From Ihuprevotella massiliensis (GTDB lineage Bacteria > Bacteroidota > Bacteroidia > Bacteroidales > Bacteroidaceae), in contig LT608321.1 in assembly GCA_900095835.1 (NCBI GenBank), positions 2,106,127 to 2,170,126 of the forward strand: a DNA stretch of 64,000 nt, in the 5' to 3' direction. Position numbers and translations under genes: made by a program. The stretch's first letter is position 1, and every line of letters starts with the position of its first letter. Below, in pieces: positions 27,513-35,447 of this stretch. The notes beneath the pieces are model-generated. The model was not told where the DNA came from, ran no database searches, and saw only the letters and a list, made by a program, of their open reading frames with translations.

Positions 27513-27911
27513 TTAGTGATTAACTATTACTTTGCGCTCTTTGTTTAAGAAGAGTTGTTGCCTTATTGAATACTTCTTAGAAGCATCAAATGACGCGAAG
27601 TCAGCGATAGAGCGTTGCATAATTGCATATGCTGCGACACTGCCTTTACGATAAAAGAGAAGCGTCGTTATCCTATCGTTTACCTGCATTTCTTTACATA
27701 CATAACGGATATCATCAGGTATCTCCACATTATGCAGGCTATCCATATTTAGATAGGGAGGAACAACGCTAAAGCTGTCACATTGTTCTATTGGAGGCAA
27801 GGAGAATGATGATTCTGGTTGCACATGCGATAATGAGAGCTCTACTTTCTTGTTTTTTGAACAACCTGAAAGAATCAACAAAAAAAAGATTGCTTTTATT
27901 AGAATTTTCAT
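27513..27911 (-). CDS. small lipoprotein of unknown function
   Basis: 132 aa. Signal sequence with lipobox LSGC (Cys17), then a mostly soluble domain; no family recognised. Codon use is markedly more AT-rich than in neighbouring genes. It lies between two copies of a MITE-like element in inverted orientation and has its own terminator, which suggests an acquired cassette; that is inference. A possible promoter at 28232-28262 would place copy M2 in its 5' leader. Confidence 0.75.
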   Translation of the reverse strand: MKILIKAIFFLLILSGCSKNKKVELSLSHVQPESSFSLPPIEQCDSFSVVPPYLNMDSLHNVEIPDDIRYVCKEMQVNDRITTLLFYRKGSVAAYAIMQRSIADFASFDASKKYSIRQQLFLNKERKVIVNH

Positions 27912-27926
27912 GATCTTTGTTTGAGG

Positions 27927-28210
27927 GGTTTTAACCCAAATTGGTCATTAGACCGTTATGGTGCAATTTGTTACAGAGAATATAACTTCCTGCCATCTTT
28001 CATTTTCTTGTTGGCATCTTGTTTCTTGTTGGATTTCATCCTTCGTTTTCTCGCCATGGCATAACTCGAGCAAGCTCGGTTCTGCTCATTTGGCTTAACG
28101 AAAACGTTCGTTCTCGCCGTAGCCCGCTACGCCTTCGAACTCATGAACAACCATCTGCTCAACAATCTAATGCAATCTGTTCAGGATCTAATGACCGATT
28201 GGGTTTAAAA
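27927..28210 (-). mobile_element. MITE-like element, copy M2 (inverted, 284 bp)
   Basis: Same inverted ends as M1 (AACCCAAATTGGTCATTAGA at the left, ATCTAATGACCGATTGGGTT at the right) but in the opposite orientation. About 80 extra bases (near 28030-28110) are absent from M1 and M3. It faces M1 across the lipoprotein gene. Confidence 0.75.
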
Positions 28211-28231
28211 GGTTTATGTTGAAGGATGATG

Positions 28232-28262
28232 CAAAACTATATTTTTTATTTCAAATATGCAA
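28232..28262 (-). promoter_or_regulatory. putative promoter reading through M2 to the lipoprotein gene
   Basis: Minus strand: TTG at 28262-28260, 20 bases, TAGTTTTG at 28239-28232. Transcription would start near 28225 and cross M2. The remainder of the gap up to 28521 is AT-rich with no gene seen. Confidence 0.5.
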
Positions 28263-28521
28263 GAGAATCCTTTGTTTTATTCTTTTTGATGTAGTGTCTT
28301 TTTGAGATATTCCGCATTTGTCTGTCGAATGATATACGATAAACATAAAAGCCATGGTTGTGTTGCTGGGTTTGTATGGACAATATCAGTATGGCTTCTC
28401 TCATTTCAGTAAAGGTCGCGAGCTTATGAGAAGTGTTTGTGCTTCGAGGGGAAGCGTCTGGGATGCAAAGGAAGAAAGACGAGTTTTGCTGGAAATGTGG
28501 CAGACAGAAAGAGGGATAAGG

Positions 28522-30474
28522 CTAAAACCGGTAGGTTGCTCCAATTTGAATATCTATGCCATCGGTGGTAGGCGCATTATAATAGTAGATGCGCGGACGA
28601 TAGTTCAAGAGATTGTCTGCCGCCAGGGAGATGTGAAAATTGCCATGGAGAGAAAGCGTGGCCGCTAGTCGGAGAAGCACATAAGCAGGGTAGTGCACAT
28701 CGTGGAGTGCTGCCGTGCTGGCGGTGTATTCTTCGGAGGTGATGCCCGACAACCATCGACCGCTGAGCTGGATGCCCCACGAGTGGATGGTGCTCCGTGG
28801 ATAGTCGTAGGAGAGACGTGCGGTGGTGGCATGTGGACGAGCCGGAAGATAGGGCGTAAGCGCGTTGCCCTGTTGCGCTTCTTCGCGCGTGTAGGCATAG
28901 TTCAGACGTGCTCCGAGGGTGCCATTGCCCAAGTTCCAACTGCCTTGTGCGGAGCATTGGGCAGAAAAAACGTGCAGTTGCGGCAAATTGACGTAGTCGA
29001 TGAAGGGCAATCCCGAGCCCATTTCACGTTCCACGCCAGGGGGAACCGTGGTGATGCGTTGGCGCACGAGGTTATAGCTCAGTGCGACGGAACAAAGATA
29101 GCGTTGCTGCTGCCAATCTGCCGAGATGTGGAAGTTGTCACTGCGTTCGGGACGGAGGTTTTCATTGCCACGCAGCACGAAAAGTCCACTGATGGGGTAG
29201 CGCATGAAGCGTTCTTTGAGCGAAGGAGCGCGAAATCCTTGGCCGTAACCTGCGCGATAAGTGAAAGCACCTTGGCGGTAGCGTGCCGACACCTTGGAGG
29301 TGAGGTGCTCGTGCTGCCCTTGTGAGAAGTAGTCGTAGCGCACAGCTCCGAGGATTTCCCAGCGTGGCGAGAGCGTCCAGTCGGCTTGCACGAAGGCATC
29401 TGCCGAATGTTGCACGTGTGAGCCCCCTTGAAATTGATAGCTCATCAGATAGTCGCGCTGATAATCTCCGCCTGCGGTGAGGGAGAATCCGAGATCGGAG
29501 GGCAAGAGATGATCAAAATCGTGCGACACGAGGAATCGCGTGGTGTGCTGTACGTTGCTGTAGTCGCGAATGTCGGTGGAAAAGTCGTGTAGGAAGTCGG
29601 ATTTGTCGTATTGGTCGAAGTTGTATGCCAGTTCCACGCGCGTTTCAGGACTAATGTTCCATTCCGCTTTGGCACTTCCCACAAAGTCGCGGTAGCGATT
29701 GGCTTGCGTGGCGTCGAAATCTTGTTGACGGAAGAAATAACCTGCGCGAGCGGTGATGCGGAAGTCGGCAGAGGGAGCCCATACCCAGCGATCTTTCCAC
29801 TGCCACACGCGATGTCCTGGCACGCAGTTGAGCGCGTAGGTGGTGAATAGTGCCACATTCTCGGGATTTTTTAGGGAATATCCCGCCTGCGCTTGGTGCT
29901 GCATGTTGAAGAGGTGGGTGAATTGCCCCAGATTGTGCCCCAGATTCAAATCGAAACGTCGGCTGTTGTGGCGCGCCCATCGAGCACTCACGTCATTGTT
30001 GTACGAGGATTTGAGATTTTGTCGCGTGATGATGTTCACCACTCCCCCAGTGGCAGCACTGCCATACAGCGCAGAGGAGGCGCCGCGTACGATTTCGATG
30101 CGCTCCACGTCGGAGAGATTGATGCGCGAATAGTCCACATTGTCCATCGTCTCCCCAGCCATGCGCTCGCCATTGACCAAGAAGAGGAGCCCCTGTCCGC
30201 TAAATCCTCCAAAATTCAGGTTGATGTGTCCCGAAGGCGTGTAGGAAAACTCCACATTCGGCAGTTCATGCGTGAGGAGTTCGCGGAGATTGCTGGCATC
30301 ACTTCTGCGAATGTCGTTGCGGCCTATGACAAGTGTGGGCACAGGAGTCTCTGCCCAGAGCTTGGCACTGCGAGTGCCTGTGACCACAGCCGTAGAGAGG
30401 GTGGAGTCGGTGGACGACGCTTGTGGGAGCGTGGCAGAGAAGAGGGTGAGAGCTAGGAGAGAGGCAACAGACAT
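28522..30474 (-). CDS. TonB-dependent receptor (HmuR-like)
   Basis: 650 aa outer-membrane receptor. A signal peptide is followed by a TonB-box-like TAVVTGTRS, the plug domain (about 40-160, with VERIEIVRGASSALYGSAATGGVVNI) and a 22-strand barrel ending in YRF. It is the third gene of a minus-strand operon with a HmuY-type lipoprotein 15 bases upstream, the arrangement of haem receptors in Porphyromonas and Bacteroides. The FRAPSLKERF segment resembles the FRAP/NPxL region of haem receptors. Ligand most likely haem or a porphyrin, by context. Confidence 0.9.
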   Translation of the reverse strand: MSVASLLALTLFSATLPQASSTDSTLSTAVVTGTRSAKLWAETPVPTLVIGRNDIRRSDASNLRELLTHELPNVEFSYTPSGHINLNFGGFSGQGLLFLVNGERMAGETMDNVDYSRINLSDVERIEIVRGASSALYGSAATGGVVNIITRQNLKSSYNNDVSARWARHNSRRFDLNLGHNLGQFTHLFNMQHQAQAGYSLKNPENVALFTTYALNCVPGHRVWQWKDRWVWAPSADFRITARAGYFFRQQDFDATQANRYRDFVGSAKAEWNISPETRVELAYNFDQYDKSDFLHDFSTDIRDYSNVQHTTRFLVSHDFDHLLPSDLGFSLTAGGDYQRDYLMSYQFQGGSHVQHSADAFVQADWTLSPRWEILGAVRYDYFSQGQHEHLTSKVSARYRQGAFTYRAGYGQGFRAPSLKERFMRYPISGLFVLRGNENLRPERSDNFHISADWQQQRYLCSVALSYNLVRQRITTVPPGVEREMGSGLPFIDYVNLPQLHVFSAQCSAQGSWNLGNGTLGARLNYAYTREEAQQGNALTPYLPARPHATTARLSYDYPRSTIHSWGIQLSGRWLSGITSEEYTASTAALHDVHYPAYVLLRLAATLSLHGNFHISLAADNLLNYRPRIYYYNAPTTDGIDIQIGATYRF

Positions 30475-30489
30475 GTAGAAGAATTTAAT

Positions 30490-31311
30490 CTAAAACGGCC
30501 AAATGTAATCGATGGTTACAAAGCCTTTTTGTCCCGCAGGGTTGATGTGCGAGGGAAAGTGAAGGGCAGCTACAGACCCATCTTGCAAGCGGAGCAGATA
30601 GACTGCGCCAGAGAGGGTGTAGCGTGGTGGAGGATTTTTCACATCCATGTCCATCCACGAGGAGAGGACGGGGTTGAATGCCGCGTGTTGATAGCCGATG
30701 TAATATTGATATATCCCCGTGAGGTCGTAGTAACTCTGATGGGTGGTCCACTCATCGGGGGAGAAAGTTTTCGCTAAAAGGGCTTCGCGTGCTGCACCTT
30801 CGCGAGGGAGGGCATCGAGCGAGCGATAGTTTGTCGCCACTGCTGCGCCGTTGTTGGTGGCGACATCGTAGTGGTGCAGGGCAATCGTCCACTGGTGGGG
30901 CGTGGGCATTGGGTCGGTGTGGATGATGCTATCGGTGCGATAGGTAGAGGGCCACGTGACGTGCTGATAGCTGATGGCAGATTTCCCGTCCCATGTGCCA
31001 GAGAGTGCGTGGGGAATCTCGTGGGTGGTAGTGGTGCGTGTGGGAAAGTCGAGGTAGACCCAGTGGTGATAGCTTGTCACATCGACCATGATGTGTCCGC
31101 GTTGCGTGTTGGCATCGTAGGAGAGAAATCCCAGAGACTTGCTTGGACCTTCGGCAGAGGGATGATCGTAGATGCCATCAAAAAGCCCATTGCAGGACGA
31201 AAAACTCAGTGCACTTCCCACAAGGAGAAGCGCACTGAGGAGAAATCGTCCATACTCACGAGCAGTGCAGCGTCCACCATGGGGCGCAGCGAATGCAAGT
31301 GTGTGAGACAT
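30490..31311 (-). CDS. HmuY-family lipoprotein
   Basis: 273 aa. Lipobox SSC (Cys40), then a beta-rich domain with the HmuY hallmarks WTIALHHYDVATNNG and NYRSLDAL, and a C-terminal FVTIDYIWPF. In Porphyromonas gingivalis HmuY is a haemophore passing haem to HmuR. It lies 4 bases after the calycin-like gene and 15 before the receptor gene, so all three are one operon. Histidines are numerous but the two haem ligands cannot be assigned from sequence alone. Confidence 0.82.
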   Translation of the reverse strand: MSHTLAFAAPHGGRCTAREYGRFLLSALLLVGSALSFSSCNGLFDGIYDHPSAEGPSKSLGFLSYDANTQRGHIMVDVTSYHHWVYLDFPTRTTTTHEIPHALSGTWDGKSAISYQHVTWPSTYRTDSIIHTDPMPTPHQWTIALHHYDVATNNGAAVATNYRSLDALPREGAAREALLAKTFSPDEWTTHQSYYDLTGIYQYYIGYQHAAFNPVLSSWMDMDVKNPPPRYTLSGAVYLLRLQDGSVAALHFPSHINPAGQKGFVTIDYIWPF

Positions 31312-31315
31312 GGGC

Positions 31316-31876
31316 TTAGCGTTGACCAGTGTAGGTGTAGACGATGTCCATGGGCATGTTGCCAGGACGGAAGGTGTTGGTGAGATTGAGCTTACCGTTC
31401 TTCAAAGTACCTTGAGTCTTCACCTTTGTCTTGTATTCAGTGTAAGGAGTAGTCGCAAGCGTCTTGCCGGGCATCACCATGCGGAGCTTCATGGTTACTT
31501 CTTCCTCGCCAGAAAGTTGGATAGTACCATCTTCGAGCTTGGTAGACTTCACGTTGGTGAGCTGATAGCGTTCTTGAGAAATGTGGCTGTAGGGAGCGCC
31601 TGCAGGAAGATCAGCTTCGTAACCGCTGATGCTGATCAGGGGACTGTAGGACTTGGGGGTAGCCACAATCACGTTTTGACTCTTCACCGTAGCGAGTTTC
31701 ATGACTTGCTTGCCTGCGCCTACAGTGATATCAGCTGTAGCGATGTAAGTGCCGTCCTCTTGGCTACCGAGAACTACTTCTTCTTTTTCGTCGTCCTCGC
31801 AAGCTACGAAGGAGAACGTCGTACCTACCAGGGCAGTTGCCATGAATGCCATGGCAAAAATCGACTTGAAATTCAT
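31316..31876 (-). CDS. calycin-like lipoprotein
   Basis: 186 aa. Lipobox FVAC (Cys26) followed by acidic residues, then a beta-rich domain of lipocalin/calycin type as found in Bacteroidetes surface lipoproteins. First gene of the HmuY/HmuR operon and therefore a candidate accessory ligand-binding protein; specific function unknown. A good promoter lies about 110 bases upstream. Confidence 0.78.
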   Translation of the reverse strand: MNFKSIFAMAFMATALVGTTFSFVACEDDEKEEVVLGSQEDGTYIATADITVGAGKQVMKLATVKSQNVIVATPKSYSPLISISGYEADLPAGAPYSHISQERYQLTNVKSTKLEDGTIQLSGEEEVTMKLRMVMPGKTLATTPYTEYKTKVKTQGTLKNGKLNLTNTFRPGNMPMDIVYTYTGQR

Positions 31877-31992
31877 ATTGTTTATAGATATAAAATGAGT
31901 AATCTAGTTGTGGAGCGGCTCCACTAAGGGAGGCTTTTCAAGGAGAATCCTTGTGGTTTGCCGTTCTTTTGCAGAATTGTCCGAATTTGGGG

Positions 31993-32023
31993 CAAAGTTA
32001 CAAACTTATTCTGGGCAATGCAA
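31993..32023 (-). promoter_or_regulatory. promoter of the calycin/HmuY/HmuR operon
   Basis: Minus strand: TTG at 32023-32021, 20 bases, TAACTTTG at 32000-31993. Predicted start near 31986, leader about 110 bases, long enough for regulation. No Fur box was recognised. Confidence 0.7.
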
Positions 32024-32045
32024 TACTTATATATGAGGATTGTGT

Positions 32046-32118
32046 TTAGACGTTAGAGATTAGACGTTAGATGTTAGAGGATTTATGCCTAACGTCTAAT
32101 GTCTACCTTCTACCGTCT
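32046..32118. repeat. 7-bp TAGACGT/CTAAYGT array, two arms inverted
   Basis: TTAGACGTTAGAG heptamers (32046-32082) are followed by the reverse-complement arm CTAACGTCTAATGTCTA (32090-32118), so the array could fold into a long imperfect hairpin. It lies immediately beyond the stop of the djlA-like gene and might act as its terminator. Confidence 0.75.
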
Positions 32119-32119
32119 A

Positions 32120-32938
32120 TCACTTTATCCCTCTAGCTTTGTAGATCCTGTCTTTTGCTTCGCCAATTTCTTGGAATTTGCGCTCTGCCGCTTTGCGAAC
32201 GTCGTCGCCGAGCGACGCCACACGGTCAGGGTGGTGCTGAAGTGCCAGACGTTTGTAGGCGCGCTTCACTTCTTCGTCCGTGGCATTGGGAGAAATTTCC
32301 AACACCGCATAGGCTGCTTCGAGAGATTCTTCGCCCAGGTGGAGCAGACTCTCAAACTGATTGGCGGTGAGTCCCAAAAGTCGTGCCACGTAGCGCACGG
32401 CTTCCACCTCGATGTCGATGACTTTGCCATCAGCACGAGCGATGTCGATGAGGAAATCCACGAGTTGCAGGCAACCTTCGAGCGTCATTTGGTTGCGGAT
32501 GAACACACAACTCTGCTGCACGAGTCGGTCGTATGCTTCCGGTCCTTGTTGATCGCGGAGCTGACGTTGGTGTTGGAAGAGCTGTTGAAGCAGAGCCTCT
32601 CCCTCGCGCAACCCACGTTCGCCAAAGTTGGTGCGAAGGAAGGCGCGCACGTGTTCCATTTCGCTGTGCATAATCTTGCCGTCAGCATCCACCACATAGG
32701 CGGTAAGCACCATGAGCGAGGAGAAAAAGTCGTGAGGGGCGAGATAGTCGCGCTCGCGAAACACTTCGGAGTAGGCATTGCCTGGGTCGATGATGAACGG
32801 ACGTGGCTTGCTACCGGAAAACATGCGCAAGGAGCGATTGAAGAAATAGCCTACGGCAGCTCCGAAAACTGCGAAGTAGAGGTTGCCTCCTGAGATGATA
32901 AAGCCCAAAAGGCCGCCTATGATTAGACCGTAATTCAT
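32120..32938 (-). CDS. DjlA-like TerB/DnaJ-domain membrane co-chaperone
   Basis: 272 aa. An N-terminal membrane anchor with glycine pattern (MNYGLIIGGLLGFIISGGN, then AVFGAAVGYF), a central TerB-like helical domain (about 70-190) and a C-terminal J-domain with HPD (HHPDRV). This is the DjlA layout; DjlA stimulates DnaK ATPase. The ATG at 32938 is chosen because it starts the anchor. The stop abuts a 7-bp repeat array. Confidence 0.9.
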   Translation of the reverse strand: MNYGLIIGGLLGFIISGGNLYFAVFGAAVGYFFNRSLRMFSGSKPRPFIIDPGNAYSEVFRERDYLAPHDFFSSLMVLTAYVVDADGKIMHSEMEHVRAFLRTNFGERGLREGEALLQQLFQHQRQLRDQQGPEAYDRLVQQSCVFIRNQMTLEGCLQLVDFLIDIARADGKVIDIEVEAVRYVARLLGLTANQFESLLHLGEESLEAAYAVLEISPNATDEEVKRAYKRLALQHHPDRVASLGDDVRKAAERKFQEIGEAKDRIYKARGIK

Positions 32939-33125
32939 ATTGTGGGGTAAGTTAATGCGATGTTTGTATGCGTGTTGAACTGTTGAACAAGCCCACTCGT
33001 GGGACGGTGGCTGCAAATCGTGGGAGGGGGCGTTGTCCTGATGGGAAAGAAGCGGCTGGATATTCCACAAAATGCGACAATAAGACGAGTCTCATTGCCG
33101 CATTTCAACTGAAAAATATGGAAAA

Positions 33126-33200
33126 TGGTTGGGGTACCCGGACTCGAACCAGGAAAGGCAGGACCAGAATCTGCAGTGTTGCCAATTACACCATACCCCA
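33126..33200 (-). tRNA. tRNA-Gln (anticodon CTG)
   Basis: Acceptor TGGGGTA/TACCCCA, D-arm GTGT/ACAC, anticodon loop TTCTGGT (anticodon CTG), T-arm CCTGG-TTCGAGT-CCGGG, discriminator A and encoded CCA. The anticodon stem GCAGA/CCTGC has one A-C mismatch at the loop end. Confidence 0.92.
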
Positions 33201-33241
33201 AACTTGTAGGCGCAACCGAGATGCCCTCTCGATTACGCCTG

Positions 33242-33271
33242 CAAATTTACTGACTTCTCCAATACTGACAA
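33242..33271 (-). promoter_or_regulatory. promoter of tRNA-Gln
   Basis: Minus strand: TTG at 33271-33269, 19 bases, TAAATTTG at 33249-33242. Confidence 0.6.
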
Positions 33272-33277
33272 AGATTT

Positions 33278-33318
33278 CTCAGAGTTTTTTCAAAAAAACT
33301 CCTACATTTTTGGGCATG
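33278..33318. repeat. degenerate AAAACGTSGGAG family remnant, locus D
   Basis: TCTCAGAGTTTTTTCAAAAA and ACTCCTACATTTTTGGG resemble two diverged units of the 21-bp family. Confidence 0.5.
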
Positions 33319-33466
33319 TCTCGGAGATCTGTTTGCAACGCTCCGCGATTTTCTTTTTCCGTTGGGAGATTCCTATTTGGTCCTTACGAAGCGATGCCAA
33401 AATCAAAGGGGAACTTCGTCGGAGGCTCTGCCATCATAAACAGGTAGAGGGCAGAAAAGGAAGAGG

Positions 33467-35323
33467 TTATCGTGTGGAGAGAATCGCTTTCTTGCCTTGC
33501 GCATTCACGACAACTCCGTGAGCGGAGGAGGAAGTGACGCGACGACCGCTGAGGTCATACCAGCGAGTGGCAGCGTTGTCGGCATATTCTTCGCTATCTT
33601 GCGAGGGAGAGAGGGGAGAAAGCACATTGCGCTCGATGCCGGTGAGGGTAGGATTTTGTTCCACAGTCTGATATACACGCACCCAGTCGAAGCGCGTCTC
33701 GTAGACGAAGTTAGGATCGGGAGAGGAAGCCCAACTTCCATCGCCTACACTCTGATTGAGGATGAGATAGAAAGGCTTGGTGTAGGGCCATTGTCCGTTG
33801 GCGAGGGCATCGCTGTCGGTGCTCTTGGGCGCGCTTCCCACGAGTTCGCCATCCACAAACCAAGAAATGAGCGTGGGCGTCCACTCCACGGCGAAAGTGT
33901 GGTAGCGGCTGTAGTCGATGTTGCGACCTTGCACGGCAGACGTGGGATTCTGCTTGTGCTTGAGCGTGAAGGTCCAGTGAGAGTGTAGGGTGTGGTACGA
34001 CACACTCTCCGTGTTGATCTGCTCCCAAATGTCGATTTCACCAGCTTTTGGCCAACCTGCGCTACCATCTTGTGGCATCATCCAGAAGGCTGGGAAGTTG
34101 CCACTGTGAGGTTTTGTGAAGAGTCGCGCTTCGGCTCTACCATATTGGAAGGAGAATTTCCCTTCGCTCTTGATGCCGCCTGAGATGAAGTCCTTGGGTT
34201 CTGTGCCTTTGAGGCGCTGAGGTGTCGCCATGGCGCGGCAAACTAACTCACCATCGCGGAGATAAACTACGGCAGTGTCGTTAGAACAAAAGCGGCTCCA
34301 CGTAGAACCACGGCGTGGAGTGCGTGACCATACCTTCGTGTTGGGCTCGCTGTGGTCTTTTCCTTCAAATTCGTCGGAGAAGACGGGGAGGTACTTGGAC
34401 TCCTTGGTGGCTTTATAGTGAGCAATGACGCGCACTTTTCCGTTCATCACCTCTGCAGGAAGGGTGACGATGCCACGAGCGTTGGGGGTGAGAGTTTGCT
34501 CTTCCCATTGTTGCTCGCCCTTGACGGTTTGTTCGGCATAGGGATCTTTGCCAAAGCGCACTGCCAACTGCGTAGCCTCGTAGGTATTCTCCACAGGAAC
34601 GATGCGAAGCGTGAGGGCTTTTCCGCGCTGAGGTTGGATGGGGAGGGCACCACGTTCGGCATAGATATTGGCGTGTCGGGTGTCGAGATAGAGCGCCATC
34701 TGAGGATATGCAGTGGCATGCACGTTGAGGGTGAAGTCGGCTATCGCACCTCCGTTGGTGACGATGCCATTTTTGCCGGTGGCAGTGCCGTTTTCGCCTT
34801 TCGCACCTGCGGGGTCTGTGTTGTCCCAGTCCACTTTCACACGCATGCGGTACTTACCTTCGGCAAGGTCTTTCGCCAACTGGAAGGTGGGAGGTTGGAG
34901 CGAATTGCCTGCACCTGCGGCACCATTGGCAATGCTTTGCCCAAGGGAATTCTTGCCCTTGCTGTAGGAATAGCTGAGCAGTTCGTCTGCGGCAAACTGT
35001 CCGTCGTTGTTGAGGTCGACATACACGTAGGAGTGCATCCAAGGTGTTGCACCAGTTTGGAAGTCCACATTGACTTTTACGGCATCACCAGGGAGGGCGG
35101 TGAAGGCGTTTTCTGTCAAATCGTTGTAGACAAGGCGAGTGCCCACAGCGTGTGTCTGATTGCCGTCGGCAGATTGCAAACTTACGTTGCGAAGTTGACG
35201 ACCATTGTAGGTGATGGCTTGATTTTTCTCAAAGTTCACCGGATATTTCTCAGTGGTTTGCCCCAGAGCAGGGGTAGCAACTGCTGTGAGCGCCAGGAGA
35301 AGAGGGTAGTGGTGGAGGTGCAT
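33467..35323 (-). CDS. GH16 family glycoside hydrolase with N-terminal GEVED-like domain
   Basis: 618 aa secreted endo-glucanase-like enzyme (laminarinase type). Signal peptide, then an N-terminal beta-domain (about 20-210) with VYVDLNNDGQF and YRMRVKVDWDN segments, a linker domain, and the GH16 catalytic domain (about 320-560). The catalytic motif is Glu429-Ile-Asp431-Ile-Trp-Glu434. The C-terminal 30 residues (YDLSGRRV...GVVV...GKKA) form a tag also seen on three other proteins in this window. The start at 35323 begins the signal peptide. It lies downstream of two GH95 genes on the same strand. Substrate beta-1,3-glucan or a related glycan is family inference. Confidence 0.87.
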   Translation of the reverse strand: MHLHHYPLLLALTAVATPALGQTTEKYPVNFEKNQAITYNGRQLRNVSLQSADGNQTHAVGTRLVYNDLTENAFTALPGDAVKVNVDFQTGATPWMHSYVYVDLNNDGQFAADELLSYSYSKGKNSLGQSIANGAAGAGNSLQPPTFQLAKDLAEGKYRMRVKVDWDNTDPAGAKGENGTATGKNGIVTNGGAIADFTLNVHATAYPQMALYLDTRHANIYAERGALPIQPQRGKALTLRIVPVENTYEATQLAVRFGKDPYAEQTVKGEQQWEEQTLTPNARGIVTLPAEVMNGKVRVIAHYKATKESKYLPVFSDEFEGKDHSEPNTKVWSRTPRRGSTWSRFCSNDTAVVYLRDGELVCRAMATPQRLKGTEPKDFISGGIKSEGKFSFQYGRAEARLFTKPHSGNFPAFWMMPQDGSAGWPKAGEIDIWEQINTESVSYHTLHSHWTFTLKHKQNPTSAVQGRNIDYSRYHTFAVEWTPTLISWFVDGELVGSAPKSTDSDALANGQWPYTKPFYLILNQSVGDGSWASSPDPNFVYETRFDWVRVYQTVEQNPTLTGIERNVLSPLSPSQDSEEYADNAATRWYDLSGRRVTSSSAHGVVVNAQGKKAILSTR

Positions 35324-35359
35324 AGGCTGAGCGATATTGAAAGGGGACTGATAAAAGTT

Positions 35360-35408
35360 CATGCTCCGAGGCTCGGAGATGGGAACATCTAGGAACACTC
35401 GGAGCATG
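35360..35408 (-). terminator. hairpin between GH95 and GH16 genes
   Basis: Perfect 11-bp inverted repeat CATGCTCCGAG (35360-35370) / CTCGGAGCATG (35398-35408), followed on the minus strand by AACTTTTATC. It may be a terminator or a processing hairpin that lowers GH16 expression. Confidence 0.55.
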
Positions 35409-35447
35409 ATGAGGGAGAAATGGCAGGGCAATGGTGAAGTGCTGCGA

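Noticed and set aside
27232-28210. Insertion sequence around the lipoprotein gene
   Set aside because: No transposase is encoded; only non-autonomous element copies are seen.
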